This document shows, in pieces, positions 14,745-24,295 of a stretch of 43,722 bases of DNA (position 1 is the first letter of the stretch; each line of letters starts with the position of its first letter). Made by a program: the position numbers and the translations under genes. The stretch is taken from the NCBI GenBank assembly GCA_910587545.1, contig CAJUMI010000010.1, positions 1-43,722 of the forward strand. Direction: 5' to 3'. The notes under the pieces were generated by a model that was not told the DNA's origin, ran no database searches, and saw nothing but the letters and a program-made list of their open reading frames with translations. Source of the DNA: an uncultured Muribaculaceae bacterium (GTDB lineage: Bacteria; Bacteroidota; Bacteroidia; Bacteroidales; Muribaculaceae).

Positions 14745-17480
14745 TCAGTCGGTCCAGGTCAGATTCCAGATTGATACACGGTCTTTGTTTTTGTCGGACG
14801 CCGACAGACAGTTGTTGACGATCTCGATAGAGAAATCGCCTTTTACATTGACGTCGAGAGAATATGAATATGCTTGCAGTTTGGTGACTGAATCAAGCGT
14901 TACGGTATCCTCTTTGACGACACTGCCGCCCTGAAGGATCTTGACGGTGAACGAGCACTTGGATTCATTGAATGCGAAACCGTAGTTGAATGTCAAGGTG
15001 CCGCAGCCACCTTTCAAGGTCGGAGAGGTGAGTTTGCCGACTTTGGTGGTGTTGCCGTTGAGTGTCGGGGCGAGAGTGCCTTTATTGCCGATGAAAGAGA
15101 ACAGCGGGCTTGCGTCGGTGCCGTCAGTGCCGCCGAGGATAACGCTCCATTCGGCGGTCCAGCCGGTGGCATTGGTGTAGGTTCCATAGGGACTTGCGGT
15201 CGCTTTAGAATTGTTGAATGTGTCGAAGTCGCCCTTGTAGTCGCCCGACGGGGTCGGGGGTGTCGGCGGATTCGGATCGTCTCCACCGCCGGGTATGATC
15301 GATCCTGCATCGGCGATGACCGAGAAATTCTTGATTTCCCAAGCGATGCTCTGTTTGCCGTCGTTGACATACTTGAAGCCGATCTCTACGGTCTTGCCTG
15401 CATAAGCTGAGATGTCGATCGTGTTTTCGGCAAACGGAGTCCAGTTGCCGGTGCCTTTAGCCGGGAATTCGGTAAGAGTGAGTTGCTGCCACTGACCATC
15501 TTTTTCGCGGATGTTCAAAGTGCAGAAACTTTCCTGTTTGGTCGGAAAGTAGAAGCCGAAGGCCTGTTCGACTTTTACCGAGGCGTATGTCGCTTTCGAC
15601 AGATCAATAGCCGGAGATATCATCCATGCGGTTGCCGCTTCGTTGTTCCCACCCGCGAATGAATTGGCTATAGCGCAGGCCGGAGTGTTGGTGTTGGCGC
15701 GCCAGCCGGTCCAGGATCCTGAAGTCTGGACAGTCGTTTTGAACTGACCGAGTGTGCCGCCTTCAAACGACTCGCTGAAGATGGCGTTGTCCGAAGGACC
15801 GGGCGATGGAGTGTCACCGCCCCCGGCGTTGATCGACACAAGGTGGCCCTTGCTCATCTCGGGAGTCTTGCCGTTGTAATTGTAGATCGGGCCTACCGCG
15901 ACGACGAGGTCGCCGGTCTTGACGGCATTTTCGTTGGTGAACTTGCTGTTGTCGGTGTTATATGTGCCGAAGAGTTCGAATGTCTCGCCCGTGCCTTTAG
16001 GATTGCCGGCTATCGTCCATGTGCCGGTACCATAGGTCATGTTGATCGAACCACTGACGATATAGCCTTTCACATAGACATTTTCGGTGCTGCTCGTGCC
16101 GTTGGCGATTGCTTTGGCTTTGGCTTGCGAGGGGTTGTAGGGACGATCGGCTGTGCCGTCGCCTTCGGGGATGTTCTCGCTGTCGCCGGTCTCTACGCCT
16201 TCGATCTTGAACTGTGAGGCCGCACCGCTGTTATTGGCAACGCCGAACGTGCCCATCACTTTGTCGAAGTCGCCGCGCACGCTGATGGCCTTGCCGTAGT
16301 TGCCGGGATTGTCACGCAGGTTGCCCAACTGGCGTAGCGGAGTGTTGGCGGGGAGTTCGATGACAAGGGCGTTGCTGATGTCCTTGGTTTCCTTATCGGC
16401 GCCTATGACGAGAGTATAAGGCATCATTGTCTCGGCGCTCCACTCTATGTCTTCATTGGTTTTGACCTCTGTTACGCCCGGAGCCACTGTGCCGACGATG
16501 TATCCGCTCACCCATCCGTCGGCGACTGTGCCGTCGGTTTCGAACCTGACGACATCGGCAACTTCATAGGGATTTGTCTCCGTGCCGGGAGCCACTGTCG
16601 GATTGCCGAAGTTCATGCAGCCCTCGTAGTCGTTGAGAATAAGCTGCCACATCGACGATCCGCTCAGGCTCTGATAGAAACTGAGTATGCCGACGATATC
16701 GCCGTTGCCTTCGGGAAGTTTCTTATTCCAGAAAGTCGCATAACCGCTTGTGCGGACGACGACGTTGCTGTTGCCCTCGGAGTCGATGAGGGTCTTGTTG
16801 ACATCGTCGTTGCTGCTGCTGTGATACTCCGAGAATGTCTTTATGCCACCGTCCTGAAAGTGTACATTGTTGATGCGCACCAGTTGGCTCTGCCACTTGC
16901 GCAGTCCTTCGGCCGACGTGTCAAACTCGCTGAACGAGTTCACCGTTATCGTGTCGAGTTTCTCAACATCGGGCACTCCGTTGAGTTCGAGATGACGCCG
17001 GAAGAACTGGGGAGACATGAAGCCGACCTGCCAGGTCGAGCCGTTTTCATAGTATGACGGAGTGCCGAACTGCTGCAGTCCGGCATATTTGCCGATATAC
17101 ATGCCTGTGGCGTCGATCACGATCTCCTGGCCGCGGCGGTAGTTCAGGTAAAGATTGTAGGAGTTGACCGAAAATGTGATCGCTCCGGTCTCGTCCTGAA
17201 TGGATATGTTCTTGAACACATTGCTTTGCTCGTCCGACGATATGACGCGACCTTTTATGATGTAATGCGATCCGTCGGGTTTGGTGCGTACGGAGTCAGC
17301 ATAGTTTGATGCGTCCTGCCAGAAGGCCTCCTTGAGTTCGGCAATCGTGGTGTTGGCCTGATTGACAGCCGTCGGCACTTCGATTGCAGGAGTGTCGAAA
17401 TCGTCCTGACAGGCGGCGAATACCGTCGACATCGCTATCGCGGCAGTAAGGCCGAAAATATATGATTTAACAGTTTTCAT
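14745..17480 (-). CDS. DUF5689/DUF6359/choice-of-anchor-J outer-surface lipoprotein (long form)
   Basis: 911 residues, lipoprotein signal peptide with lipobox Cys24 (STVFAACQDD). Domains in order: a DUF5689-type OB-fold region (about 40-285, IKGRVISSDEQSNVFKNISI), two DUF6359-type OB-fold repeats (about 297-430, GWVSGYIVGTV; about 440-555, VYVKGYIVSGS), a choice-of-anchor-J beta-sandwich (about 565-730, SGSWTGWRANTNTP and IGFKYVNDGKQSIAWEI), a Pro-rich linker, and an extra C-terminal beta-domain (about 750-911). OB folds suggest binding of a nucleic acid or sugar ligand at the cell surface, but this is inference. It is the third gene of the receptor unit, 20 bases after its shorter relative. 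Confidence 0.85.
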   Translation of the reverse strand: MKTVKSYIFGLTAAIAMSTVFAACQDDFDTPAIEVPTAVNQANTTIAELKEAFWQDASNYADSVRTKPDGSHYIIKGRVISSDEQSNVFKNISIQDETGAITFSVNSYNLYLNYRRGQEIVIDATGMYIGKYAGLQQFGTPSYYENGSTWQVGFMSPQFFRRHLELNGVPDVEKLDTITVNSFSEFDTSAEGLRKWQSQLVRINNVHFQDGGIKTFSEYHSSSNDDVNKTLIDSEGNSNVVVRTSGYATFWNKKLPEGNGDIVGILSFYQSLSGSSMWQLILNDYEGCMNFGNPTVAPGTETNPYEVADVVRFETDGTVADGWVSGYIVGTVAPGVTEVKTNEDIEWSAETMMPYTLVIGADKETKDISNALVIELPANTPLRQLGNLRDNPGNYGKAISVRGDFDKVMGTFGVANNSGAASQFKIEGVETGDSENIPEGDGTADRPYNPSQAKAKAIANGTSSTENVYVKGYIVSGSINMTYGTGTWTIAGNPKGTGETFELFGTYNTDNSKFTNENAVKTGDLVVAVGPIYNYNGKTPEMSKGHLVSINAGGGDTPSPGPSDNAIFSESFEGGTLGQFKTTVQTSGSWTGWRANTNTPACAIANSFAGGNNEAATAWMISPAIDLSKATYASVKVEQAFGFYFPTKQESFCTLNIREKDGQWQQLTLTEFPAKGTGNWTPFAENTIDISAYAGKTVEIGFKYVNDGKQSIAWEIKNFSVIADAGSIIPGGGDDPNPPTPPTPSGDYKGDFDTFNNSKATASPYGTYTNATGWTAEWSVILGGTDGTDASPLFSFIGNKGTLAPTLNGNTTKVGKLTSPTLKGGCGTLTFNYGFAFNESKCSFTVKILQGGSVVKEDTVTLDSVTKLQAYSYSLDVNVKGDFSIEIVNNCLSASDKNKDRVSIWNLTWTD

Positions 17481-17500
17481 TGTAATGGCTTTTCTTATAG

Positions 17501-19513
17501 TTATTTGACTGTCAGATTACGGATTTCCCAGGCCACGCTCTGCTTGCCGTCGTTGTAGTATTTGAATCCGATCTCGATGGTCTTGCCTGCAAACTCGGAG
17601 ATGACGAGAGTGTTGGATACCCATTCGGTCCAGTTCTTCTCCGGTTTCGGAGGAAAAACGGTTAGAGTCAGTGCTTTCCATTCGCCGCCTTTTTCGCGTA
17701 CGTTGACGGTGCAGAATTCGCCCTGCTCTGTCGGGAAATAGAAACCGTAGGCTTGCTCGAAGGTTATGCTTGCCTTTGAAATGTCCTTGAGGCTGATCTC
17801 AGGCGATACAAGCCATGCGGTGGCCGCCTCGTTGGCTCCGCTGACGTAAGAGTTGGCAAGAGCGCAGAGCGGATTTGAGGTGTTCGAACGCCAGCCGGTC
17901 CATGATCCTGAAGTCTCGACTGTGGCAGAGAACTGTCCGAGGTTGCCGTTGAGGAAGGTTTCGGAGAAGATGGCGTCGCCGGCGGGTGGGGTGGGTGTAT
18001 CGCCGCTACCTTCGCCATCAAGTTTATATGCGCTGCCGTTCTTGATGCCGGCTGCGCCGCAGTATTTCATCACGTCACCTTTGACCGACAGCAGTTTGCC
18101 GAGGTTCTCGGGATGATCCTTGAGATTGACGGCCGAGCGGAGATCAGAACCGCTCGGCAGCTGGATAGCTATGCAGTTGTTATAGTCGGTCTCGTCTTTA
18201 GTGGGCGCGATTACAAGATTGGACGCCGCCACGTCAGCACCGCTGTTGCCGAATACAGTGCCGGCGATGACAGTCGATGATCCGCCGGTGGGGATGTAGC
18301 CCACTATGTAACCTTGAGCCCATACACCGCTTGCCACTGCATCCTGGGTCGAAGTCGGATTAAGGGCGATGACCTGAGCGACAGTGTAAGGTTTGGTTTC
18401 TGTGCCGTCGCCTTCAACCGGAGCGTCGTCTGATACGACAAACCGGGCCGATACGACAGGACTGGCGTCATGGCCTGTTTTTGTAGCGATGGCCTTGATC
18501 GTGACAGTCTCGTTGATGACGATGGGCTCGGTGTAGAGAGCTGACGATGCGGTAGGATCAGATCCGTCGAGTGTATAGTGGATTTCAGCTCCTTCGGTCA
18601 GAGAGCTCAGCGCCACTTCTGTCCCGGGTTTGACTGTCCCGGCGGCCGGTGAGAACACGGGAGCCGACACTCCGTTGAAATCCATACATCCTGCAGCGTC
18701 GATAAGCAGAACCTGCCAGTTGGTGCCGAAATAGCTGAGAATTCCGACCACAGACCCGTAGCCAGAGGGCAGGAGCTCGTCCTTGAAGTCGGCATAAGTG
18801 CTGTTATATACGTTCATACGGTTGCCGGCAGCGTCGACGATATATCGGTTGTTTGACGAAGTGCCGACAGCAAACGGTTCGCCGGCGTTTTCGAAGCGGA
18901 CATTATCGAAGCGGACCAGACGGCTCTGCCACAGTTGCAGACCCTCTGCGCTCGCCTTGGCCTGCTCTACCTCGCTTATGGTTACCGTGGCCGTATCGAC
19001 CGAGGATGCAGACGGCAGACCACTGACCTCGGCGTGGGGTTTGAATATAGTCTCAGCCGCGCGGGCAACGCGACCGCGGTCGTCGACTCCGTTGCCGAGG
19101 CACATCAGGCCGCTGTAGCCGCCGATTGTGAGGCCGGTAGCATTGACATATACTTCCTGACCGAACTTATAGCTCTTATAGATGTCATAAAAGTCGAGTG
19201 AGATGGCAAGAGCTTCGGTCTCGCCTTGAATCATGAGATACTTGAATATATTGCCGCTCTGATCGGAAGAACATACTCGGCCTTTCAGTATGATAGAGTC
19301 GCCGTCGGCGTTTAGTCCGACAACCTGAGGTGTTGCCTCGACTGTCGACCAATAGGCCGATTTGAAATCCTCGATCGTGGTGTTCGCTTCCCATGAAGAT
19401 ACGGGAACAACCATAGGCGGGCGCTCGAAGTCATTGTCGCAGGCCGCGAAAGCGGCTGCGAGCCCGAGAGATGCTGTATATAATAATGATATCTTTTTCA
19501 TTGAAATTTTCAT
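17501..19513 (-). CDS. DUF5689/chitobiase-type/choice-of-anchor-J lipoprotein (short form)
   Basis: 670 residues (or 666 from the second Met); lipobox Cys25 (LAAAFAACDND). Domains: DUF5689 region (about 40-280, LKGRVCSSDQSGNIFKYLMI), a chitobiase/beta-hexosaminidase C-terminal-like repeat (about 285-355, AEIHYTLDGSDPTASSALY), one DUF6359-type OB region (about 370-495, VWAQGYIVGYIPTGG), and a choice-of-anchor-J domain to the C-terminus (SGSWTGWRSNTSNP, IEIGFKYYNDGKQSVAWEI). The anchor-J part is close to that of the longer neighbour, so the two arose by tandem duplication. It starts 15 bases after the receptor stop and is likely its surface partner. Confidence 0.85.
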   Translation of the reverse strand: MKISMKKISLLYTASLGLAAAFAACDNDFERPPMVVPVSSWEANTTIEDFKSAYWSTVEATPQVVGLNADGDSIILKGRVCSSDQSGNIFKYLMIQGETEALAISLDFYDIYKSYKFGQEVYVNATGLTIGGYSGLMCLGNGVDDRGRVARAAETIFKPHAEVSGLPSASSVDTATVTISEVEQAKASAEGLQLWQSRLVRFDNVRFENAGEPFAVGTSSNNRYIVDAAGNRMNVYNSTYADFKDELLPSGYGSVVGILSYFGTNWQVLLIDAAGCMDFNGVSAPVFSPAAGTVKPGTEVALSSLTEGAEIHYTLDGSDPTASSALYTEPIVINETVTIKAIATKTGHDASPVVSARFVVSDDAPVEGDGTETKPYTVAQVIALNPTSTQDAVASGVWAQGYIVGYIPTGGSSTVIAGTVFGNSGADVAASNLVIAPTKDETDYNNCIAIQLPSGSDLRSAVNLKDHPENLGKLLSVKGDVMKYCGAAGIKNGSAYKLDGEGSGDTPTPPAGDAIFSETFLNGNLGQFSATVETSGSWTGWRSNTSNPLCALANSYVSGANEAATAWLVSPEISLKDISKASITFEQAYGFYFPTEQGEFCTVNVREKGGEWKALTLTVFPPKPEKNWTEWVSNTLVISEFAGKTIEIGFKYYNDGKQSVAWEIRNLTVK

Positions 19514-19528
19514 TTTATGGAAACATTA

Positions 19529-22279
19529 TCAGAACCTTACACCGATATTGACAAAGGCGCGCACGCCCTGTGCGTAGCTGAGACGGTTGGGATAAGCGCT
19601 ACGGTCAAAGTTCTTGGTGCTTAGACGGCCTTGCTGGTAAGCGTAGGTGACCACGTCGCGGTTGTTGAGGATATTGTTGATGTTGACGTTGATGTTGAGC
19701 GAGACCTTGCGGTTGATATAGATCAGTTTGCCGATGGAGAGGTTGAGTGTAAAGGCGTTTTTGATCTTGTCCTGAGCCGACAGTTCTTCGATCTTGGCTT
19801 TCAGTTCTTCTTCGCTGTTGCCGAACTCCTCCCACAAAGTGGGGAGCGCTTCATGATAGGCCGGAGCGAGATTTACGTAAGCGTCGCCCTGGAATGTGCC
19901 GTTGACATTGAAGAACCAGTTGCCCGGAGCGGCCCAGTCGAGCCCGAGGTTGGCCTGGGTCTGAGGCACAGAACCGAGGTAATAGTTCTTGAGATAGACT
20001 GTCTGGGTGGTATCGGGGTGCATGCCGTTTTCGAATGAGCGTGTTCCCAGAGGATTGTTTTTATACTGGAAGCGTGATACCGTCCCTGCGAACGTCGCGG
20101 TCAGCGACGGTGTGATCTTGTAGGCCATGCCGAGCTCGATGCCCTTATATACACGCTTGACGTCGGTAAGCACATAGTTGGCGTATGTCTGGTAGCTCTC
20201 GTCATAGAAGCCGTTGCGCTCTATGGCGTTGTCCATCTCGGTATAGTAGCCTGTGATCGATCCGCGGAAACGGCGATAGTTCCATGTGTAGCTCAGGTCT
20301 GCCGAAAAATCGCGTTCATTGGCCGGATTGACAACGGTTGTATTCTTGACGCGGGGAGCGATATACACATTGTCGAAAAGCGGAGCGCGGGTTCCGTAGT
20401 CGAGATGGGCTGTGAAGTAGTTGCGGCCGTCGAGCTTGTAGGTGGCACCGACTTTGACGCCTGCATTGTCGAAGCGCTGCATGGCGCTCTTGCCGAGCGA
20501 GTTGCCGGGCGCGCGTCCGTTGCGCATGTGGCCGTCGCGCTGATACTGGGTGTAGCTCATCTTGAGGCCGTAGTTGATGTCCCAGTGGGGCAGGTTGATC
20601 ACATTCTGGATCCAAGCCTCGGCCTGAAGGGCATATATGTCATAATTATAACCGAATTTGTCGCCCTTCCCTACGCGGCGGTTGGGATTGTCGAGGTCGT
20701 TCTGGAGCTGTTCGGGAGCGATCGAGATGTTGCGGTCGCTGAAGGGGTCGACGTCGAGCCAGAACTCGCCGCCCATAAGGTCACGGATCGTCTTGTAGTT
20801 GCTGCCCTTGGTGTAATTGAACGACACTCCGGCCTGAAGCGTCAGAGCATCTGTCAGACGTGTGTTGACATACGAGCTGAAAAGAGCGTTGAACTGGTTG
20901 CTCACGCGGTTTTCCATAATGTAGCTCGATCCTTTCTTGTCGGCATCTGGCAGGTTCTCGTTCTGGATATTGTTGAGATAGTTGACCTGATAGAGATCGT
21001 CCCAGCGGATCTGGCGCAGAGAGCCGTCGAGCCAGCCTTTTGTATAGAGTTCGAACTGCTCCGGATCATTTTCGTAGTAAGACGGCAGATAGCGGTAATA
21101 GGTCGGATTGGGGTCGTTGGCCTTGTAATACTGGAGCGCCGTGCGGTTGTAGTTGACCCAGCGGGCGGCCGCAGCCGTATTTACTGTAGTATTGCCTTTC
21201 TTATACAACCAGTTGAGCATCATGGTCGGGTCGAAAGTCTCGGTGATTCGCGACGAGCGTTTTTTGCCGTCCTGCCAGCCCCATGTCGGGTTATATAGAT
21301 TTGAACCTGCAAGGTCGTAGGCTTCCTGATAGGTCGCAAGTCCTGTCGCGCGCTGAGTCGGACCGCCGAATGCGGTGAACGTCAGCGAGTGGTTGGGGTT
21401 CAGCATTTTTTCAAGCGACAGGAAGAGACCGCCTGAGTTGTAGAATGTTCCTTCCATTACTCCTTCGTCGGCATAACGGCCTATGGCGCTAACCGTAAAC
21501 GCCCAGCCTTTGCTGCTGACTCCGGTCGAGTAGGTGGCCATTGCACGCAGCATATAGCTGGAGTTGGTATAGGCCAGCGAACCGTTGAATCCCGGAGAAT
21601 AGAGGTCGGTCACAGTGTTGTAGTTGACCGATCCTCCGATCGAACCGAAACCGTAGTTCGAAGCGCCCATGCCGACTGTCGTGGTCTTGTTGCGGAAAGC
21701 CCGCGATGTCATACCCATAAGCGTGGAGAAATTGAAACGCCCACGGATCAGATCGTTGAATGCCATGCCGTTGATATATACAGTCTGATACTGGCTGTCA
21801 TAACCGCGATAGCGGAAATACATCGGCGAGAAATTGTAGGATGCCGTGCTGTAGTAGATATCGTCGTTTGCTCCGTTGAGTGCGGCGACGCTCTGGCTGC
21901 TGCCTTCCTCGTCTTCAAATGTCGCATCGTCGATGATAAGATCGCTCGACTCTCCGAAGTAGTCGTCCTCGGCATTGACGGGTGTGATGCGCAGTTCGCC
22001 GAGGTCTGTTTTGCCTGAGCCGACGGTTATGTCGAGTCCGAGGCTTGTGAAACCGTCGTTGACTACGGTAATGAAATTATTACCCGCAGGAGCTTCAAGA
22101 CGGAAATCGCCGTTGAAGTTGGTCTGTGAGGACAGTCCTTTGTCGCGCAGTGAAACTGTCGCGCCTGCCACCGGACTGCCGGAAGTCGAGTCGACGACCT
22201 TTCCGACTATGGCCGCTGTCTGTGCTGTCATCGGCAGCATTGCCGAGAGCAGCATGAATAGGAACAGTTTAAGTCTCAT
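19529..22279 (-). CDS. TonB-dependent outer-membrane receptor with carboxypeptidase-like N-terminal domain
   Basis: 916 residues: signal peptide (residues 1-19, LSAMLPMTAQT), a carboxypeptidase-regulatory-like beta-sandwich (about 22-100, GKVVDSTSGSPVAGATVSLR), a plug domain (about 130-230, YRGYDSQYQTVYINGMAFND), and a long beta-barrel ending AFVNIGVRF with the C-terminal Phe expected for barrel assembly. There is no SusD gene beside it; instead two OB-fold lipoproteins follow at 15- and 20-base spacing. It should import a ligand across the outer membrane with energy from TonB. The ligand is unknown; the lipoproteins are the best clue. The long leader and promoter are described separately. 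Confidence 0.93.
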   Translation of the reverse strand: MRLKLFLFMLLSAMLPMTAQTAAIVGKVVDSTSGSPVAGATVSLRDKGLSSQTNFNGDFRLEAPAGNNFITVVNDGFTSLGLDITVGSGKTDLGELRITPVNAEDDYFGESSDLIIDDATFEDEEGSSQSVAALNGANDDIYYSTASYNFSPMYFRYRGYDSQYQTVYINGMAFNDLIRGRFNFSTLMGMTSRAFRNKTTTVGMGASNYGFGSIGGSVNYNTVTDLYSPGFNGSLAYTNSSYMLRAMATYSTGVSSKGWAFTVSAIGRYADEGVMEGTFYNSGGLFLSLEKMLNPNHSLTFTAFGGPTQRATGLATYQEAYDLAGSNLYNPTWGWQDGKKRSSRITETFDPTMMLNWLYKKGNTTVNTAAAARWVNYNRTALQYYKANDPNPTYYRYLPSYYENDPEQFELYTKGWLDGSLRQIRWDDLYQVNYLNNIQNENLPDADKKGSSYIMENRVSNQFNALFSSYVNTRLTDALTLQAGVSFNYTKGSNYKTIRDLMGGEFWLDVDPFSDRNISIAPEQLQNDLDNPNRRVGKGDKFGYNYDIYALQAEAWIQNVINLPHWDINYGLKMSYTQYQRDGHMRNGRAPGNSLGKSAMQRFDNAGVKVGATYKLDGRNYFTAHLDYGTRAPLFDNVYIAPRVKNTTVVNPANERDFSADLSYTWNYRRFRGSITGYYTEMDNAIERNGFYDESYQTYANYVLTDVKRVYKGIELGMAYKITPSLTATFAGTVSRFQYKNNPLGTRSFENGMHPDTTQTVYLKNYYLGSVPQTQANLGLDWAAPGNWFFNVNGTFQGDAYVNLAPAYHEALPTLWEEFGNSEEELKAKIEELSAQDKIKNAFTLNLSIGKLIYINRKVSLNINVNINNILNNRDVVTYAYQQGRLSTKNFDRSAYPNRLSYAQGVRAFVNIGVRF

Positions 22280-22400
22280 AAGAGGTTTTGGATATTGTTT
22301 ATGATTATTTTGTTTTCTATGATATAGAGCTCATGCCGGAGAAGAGCCTCAGACTGTGGCTGCTTATGCTACAGTCGAGGTCAAGTCGAGAACAAGCTGT

Positions 22401-22408
22401 CAAAGATA
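22401..22408 (-). promoter_or_regulatory. -7 promoter element of the TonB receptor unit
   Basis: Minus-strand TATCTTTG, exact for TAnnTTTG, about 122 bases before the receptor start, so the message would have a leader of about 115 bases. The leader has no riboswitch pattern I recognise. Confidence 0.55.
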
Positions 22409-22480
22409 ATACATAATTATTAAAATAGGTCGATCTTAGCCGAAAAATCTCTCAAACTTTTTTATCAAGGGTATAGGAAA

Positions 22481-22861
22481 TCAGAGATTACGGACGATCC
22501 ACCAGACCAGAGTTACGGAAAGTATGGTGATAATCGCCGGTGGCCTGGTGAGCATACGGCGCAGCCTGCTGTCTCTGCCGGCAAATAACTCCACGATGAA
22601 ATAAAGCAGACCGACAGGCAGGACGAAGAACAGGAAAGGGTTATAGCCCCATGCAGTAGCGAATTCACCATTTAACGCCGCATGAAGCGCTCGCTGAAAG
22701 CCACAGCCCGGGCAGTCGTGACCTGTGGCCAATTTGAACAGGCAACGAGGCATCAGCACAGACGATTCGGGGTCAGCCGAAGCATAAAATATGATGGCAG
22801 CTGCCAGTGCGGTTGACGCACCGATAGCTGCCACAAGATATTTTTTTTCGGCACGGTTCAC
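22481..22861 (-). CDS. DUF2752 membrane protein
   Basis: About 126 residues if a GTG at 22861 is the start; an ATG at 22933 would overlap the upstream gene by 67 bases and its extra residues look like out-of-frame translation of that gene. The DUF2752 signature is plain: KLATGHDCPGCGFQRALHAA with the paired Cys, followed by GYNPFLFFVLPVGLLYFIV. Two to three membrane helices are seen. Members are small inner-membrane proteins of unknown role, often beside CD225/GYF-type proteins, as here. It is the last gene of a four-gene leftward string. Confidence 0.82.
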   Translation of the reverse strand: MNRAEKKYLVAAIGASTALAAAIIFYASADPESSVLMPRCLFKLATGHDCPGCGFQRALHAALNGEFATAWGYNPFLFFVLPVGLLYFIVELFAGRDSRLRRMLTRPPAIITILSVTLVWWIVRNL

Positions 22862-22866
22862 ACCGG

Positions 22867-23343
22867 TCAGAGCAGGAATGGAACCAATGGAGCCATGACA
22901 AGCCCCATCACGATTGACAGGATGATGGTCCATTCGGCATATTCCGACATGCGGACTGCCTTCTCATAGTTGCCCGAGTCATAGGCGTTGCCTGTCAACG
23001 ATGAAAATATGAGTCCTAGCACACCACCGATCGGGAAACAGCAGATCAGCACAAATATAGACCATCCGACAAATGTCGGCGGACATGGCGGCACGTCGGT
23101 CGCCGATACGGTCTGCTGAAGGTGGAGCGTTTCAGCCGGTTTTGCACTATCATTTGATGCAGCGTCAGCTTGAGATCCGGCGGATTCGAAAAGCGCCGCG
23201 GTCTCAGGCGCTTCGCCGGCCGGAAGCCATTGGGGCAGGCCTTCATACCAAACCGGCGTCGAAGCTGTGACCGGCAGTTGCGAAAGTTCCTCAAGCGTAT
23301 ATGGTCCCTGTTGGATATCGTTGAGATAAACCCAGATTTTCAT
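22867..23343 (-). CDS. GYF_2 / CD225-dispanin-like membrane protein
   Basis: 158 residues from the Met at 23343. Residues 1-50 form a GYF_2 domain (MKIWVYLNDIQQGPYTLEEL, PVWYEGLPQWLPA), then a Ser/Ala/Pro linker, then two membrane helices of the CD225 type (STFVGWSIFVLICCFPIGGV region and YAEWTIILSIVMGLVMAPLV). The cytosolic GYF part probably binds proline-rich or flexible peptides; the family role in bacteria is unknown. An apparent longer frame upstream is only the other frame of deoC. It lies 23 bases after deoC and 5 bases before the DUF2752 start. Confidence 0.87.
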   Translation of the reverse strand: MKIWVYLNDIQQGPYTLEELSQLPVTASTPVWYEGLPQWLPAGEAPETAALFESAGSQADAASNDSAKPAETLHLQQTVSATDVPPCPPTFVGWSIFVLICCFPIGGVLGLIFSSLTGNAYDSGNYEKAVRMSEYAEWTIILSIVMGLVMAPLVPFLL

Positions 23344-23366
23344 TTTTATCGGTTTGTAGTTGTTGC

Positions 23367-24251
23367 TCAGAAAAATTTGGTCTCCCGGCCGAGAATATCT
23401 GACAGGAGATTGTTGGCCAGACGGCTCGCCCCAAGGCGGAAATATTCGTTGGTGAGCCACTCTTCGCCGAGCACTTCCTTGACGATGGTATAGTATTTCA
23501 CGGCGTCGGCTGTGGTCGACACCCCGCCGGCGGCCTTGAAGCCGACCATGCGGCCGGTGGCCTCGTGGTACTCCTTGATGGCCTGACACATGACGTAGGC
23601 GGCGTGGAGGCTCGCGCCTTCATATTCCTTGCCTGTCGAGGTTTTCAGGAAATCGGCACCCGAATAGAGCGACAGTACCGACGCGGCCTTGATGTTGGCG
23701 GCAGTCTTGAGGGCACCTGTCTCGAGTATGACTTTCAGGCGGGCATCGCGGCAGGCTTCCTTGAGTTCGGATATTTCGTCGCACACTTCCTCGTAGTCAC
23801 CGTCGAGGAAGTTGCCGACATTGAGCACTATGTCGATTTCGTCAGCGCCGCCGTCGACGGCGAGTGCAGTCTCGGCGACCTTTACTTCAATAAATGTCTG
23901 AGACGAAGGAAAACCGCCGCTGACGCATGCCACTTCTACGTCGCTTACATCAAGAACCGTGCGCACGACCTGTGCGAAATTTGGGTAGACGCAGATTGCG
24001 GCAACGTTTTTCAGTTCGGGATACTCTTCGTCGAAAGCATTGACGCGCTCTGTGAACGCCGCTACTGACTGAGGCGAGTCTGTCGACTTGAGGGTGGTAA
24101 GGTCTATTGTGTTGAAAAGAAATTTATAGACATCCTGATTGTTGTTCTCGTCGAAATGCTCGTCGATGATTTTCTTTACGGCTTCGGCTACTTTGCTGTC
24201 GTCGGCTATGACTTTGCTGTCAGCGATGGCTTTTGAATACTTATCGTTCAT
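23367..24251 (-). CDS. deoC: Deoxyribose-phosphate aldolase
   Basis: 294 residues, the size usual for Bacteroidetes DeoC. Catalytic parts are visible: EIDIVLNVG (the Asp near 137), GADFLKTSTGKEY (Schiff-base Lys, about 193-205) and VGFKAAGGVST (proton-relay Lys, about 236-246). It splits 2-deoxyribose 5-phosphate to glyceraldehyde 3-phosphate and acetaldehyde in deoxynucleoside breakdown. It is 44 bases downstream of the MazG-like gene; a nucleotide-clearing link between the two is plausible. Confidence 0.95.
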   Translation of the reverse strand: MNDKYSKAIADSKVIADDSKVAEAVKKIIDEHFDENNNQDVYKFLFNTIDLTTLKSTDSPQSVAAFTERVNAFDEEYPELKNVAAICVYPNFAQVVRTVLDVSDVEVACVSGGFPSSQTFIEVKVAETALAVDGGADEIDIVLNVGNFLDGDYEEVCDEISELKEACRDARLKVILETGALKTAANIKAASVLSLYSGADFLKTSTGKEYEGASLHAAYVMCQAIKEYHEATGRMVGFKAAGGVSTTADAVKYYTIVKEVLGEEWLTNEYFRLGASRLANNLLSDILGRETKFF

Positions 24252-24295
24252 GATGATCGTTGTATTGGGTTAATGAGAGTTGTTTAGACGGTATT

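Noticed and set aside
20405..21298. Plus-strand open frame (297 codons) within the TonB receptor gene
   Set aside because: Antisense shadow: Val/Glu-rich low-information protein, no promoter or ribosome-binding site, and the receptor frame is clearly real.
22279..22400. Riboswitch in the TonB receptor leader
   Set aside because: The leader is about 120 bases but I could not see a cobalamin, TPP or other known motif; only weak stems.
23344..23589. N-terminal extension of the GYF-domain protein
   Set aside because: The extension is an out-of-frame reading of the deoC end, rich in Arg and His; the GYF domain begins exactly at the Met at 23343.
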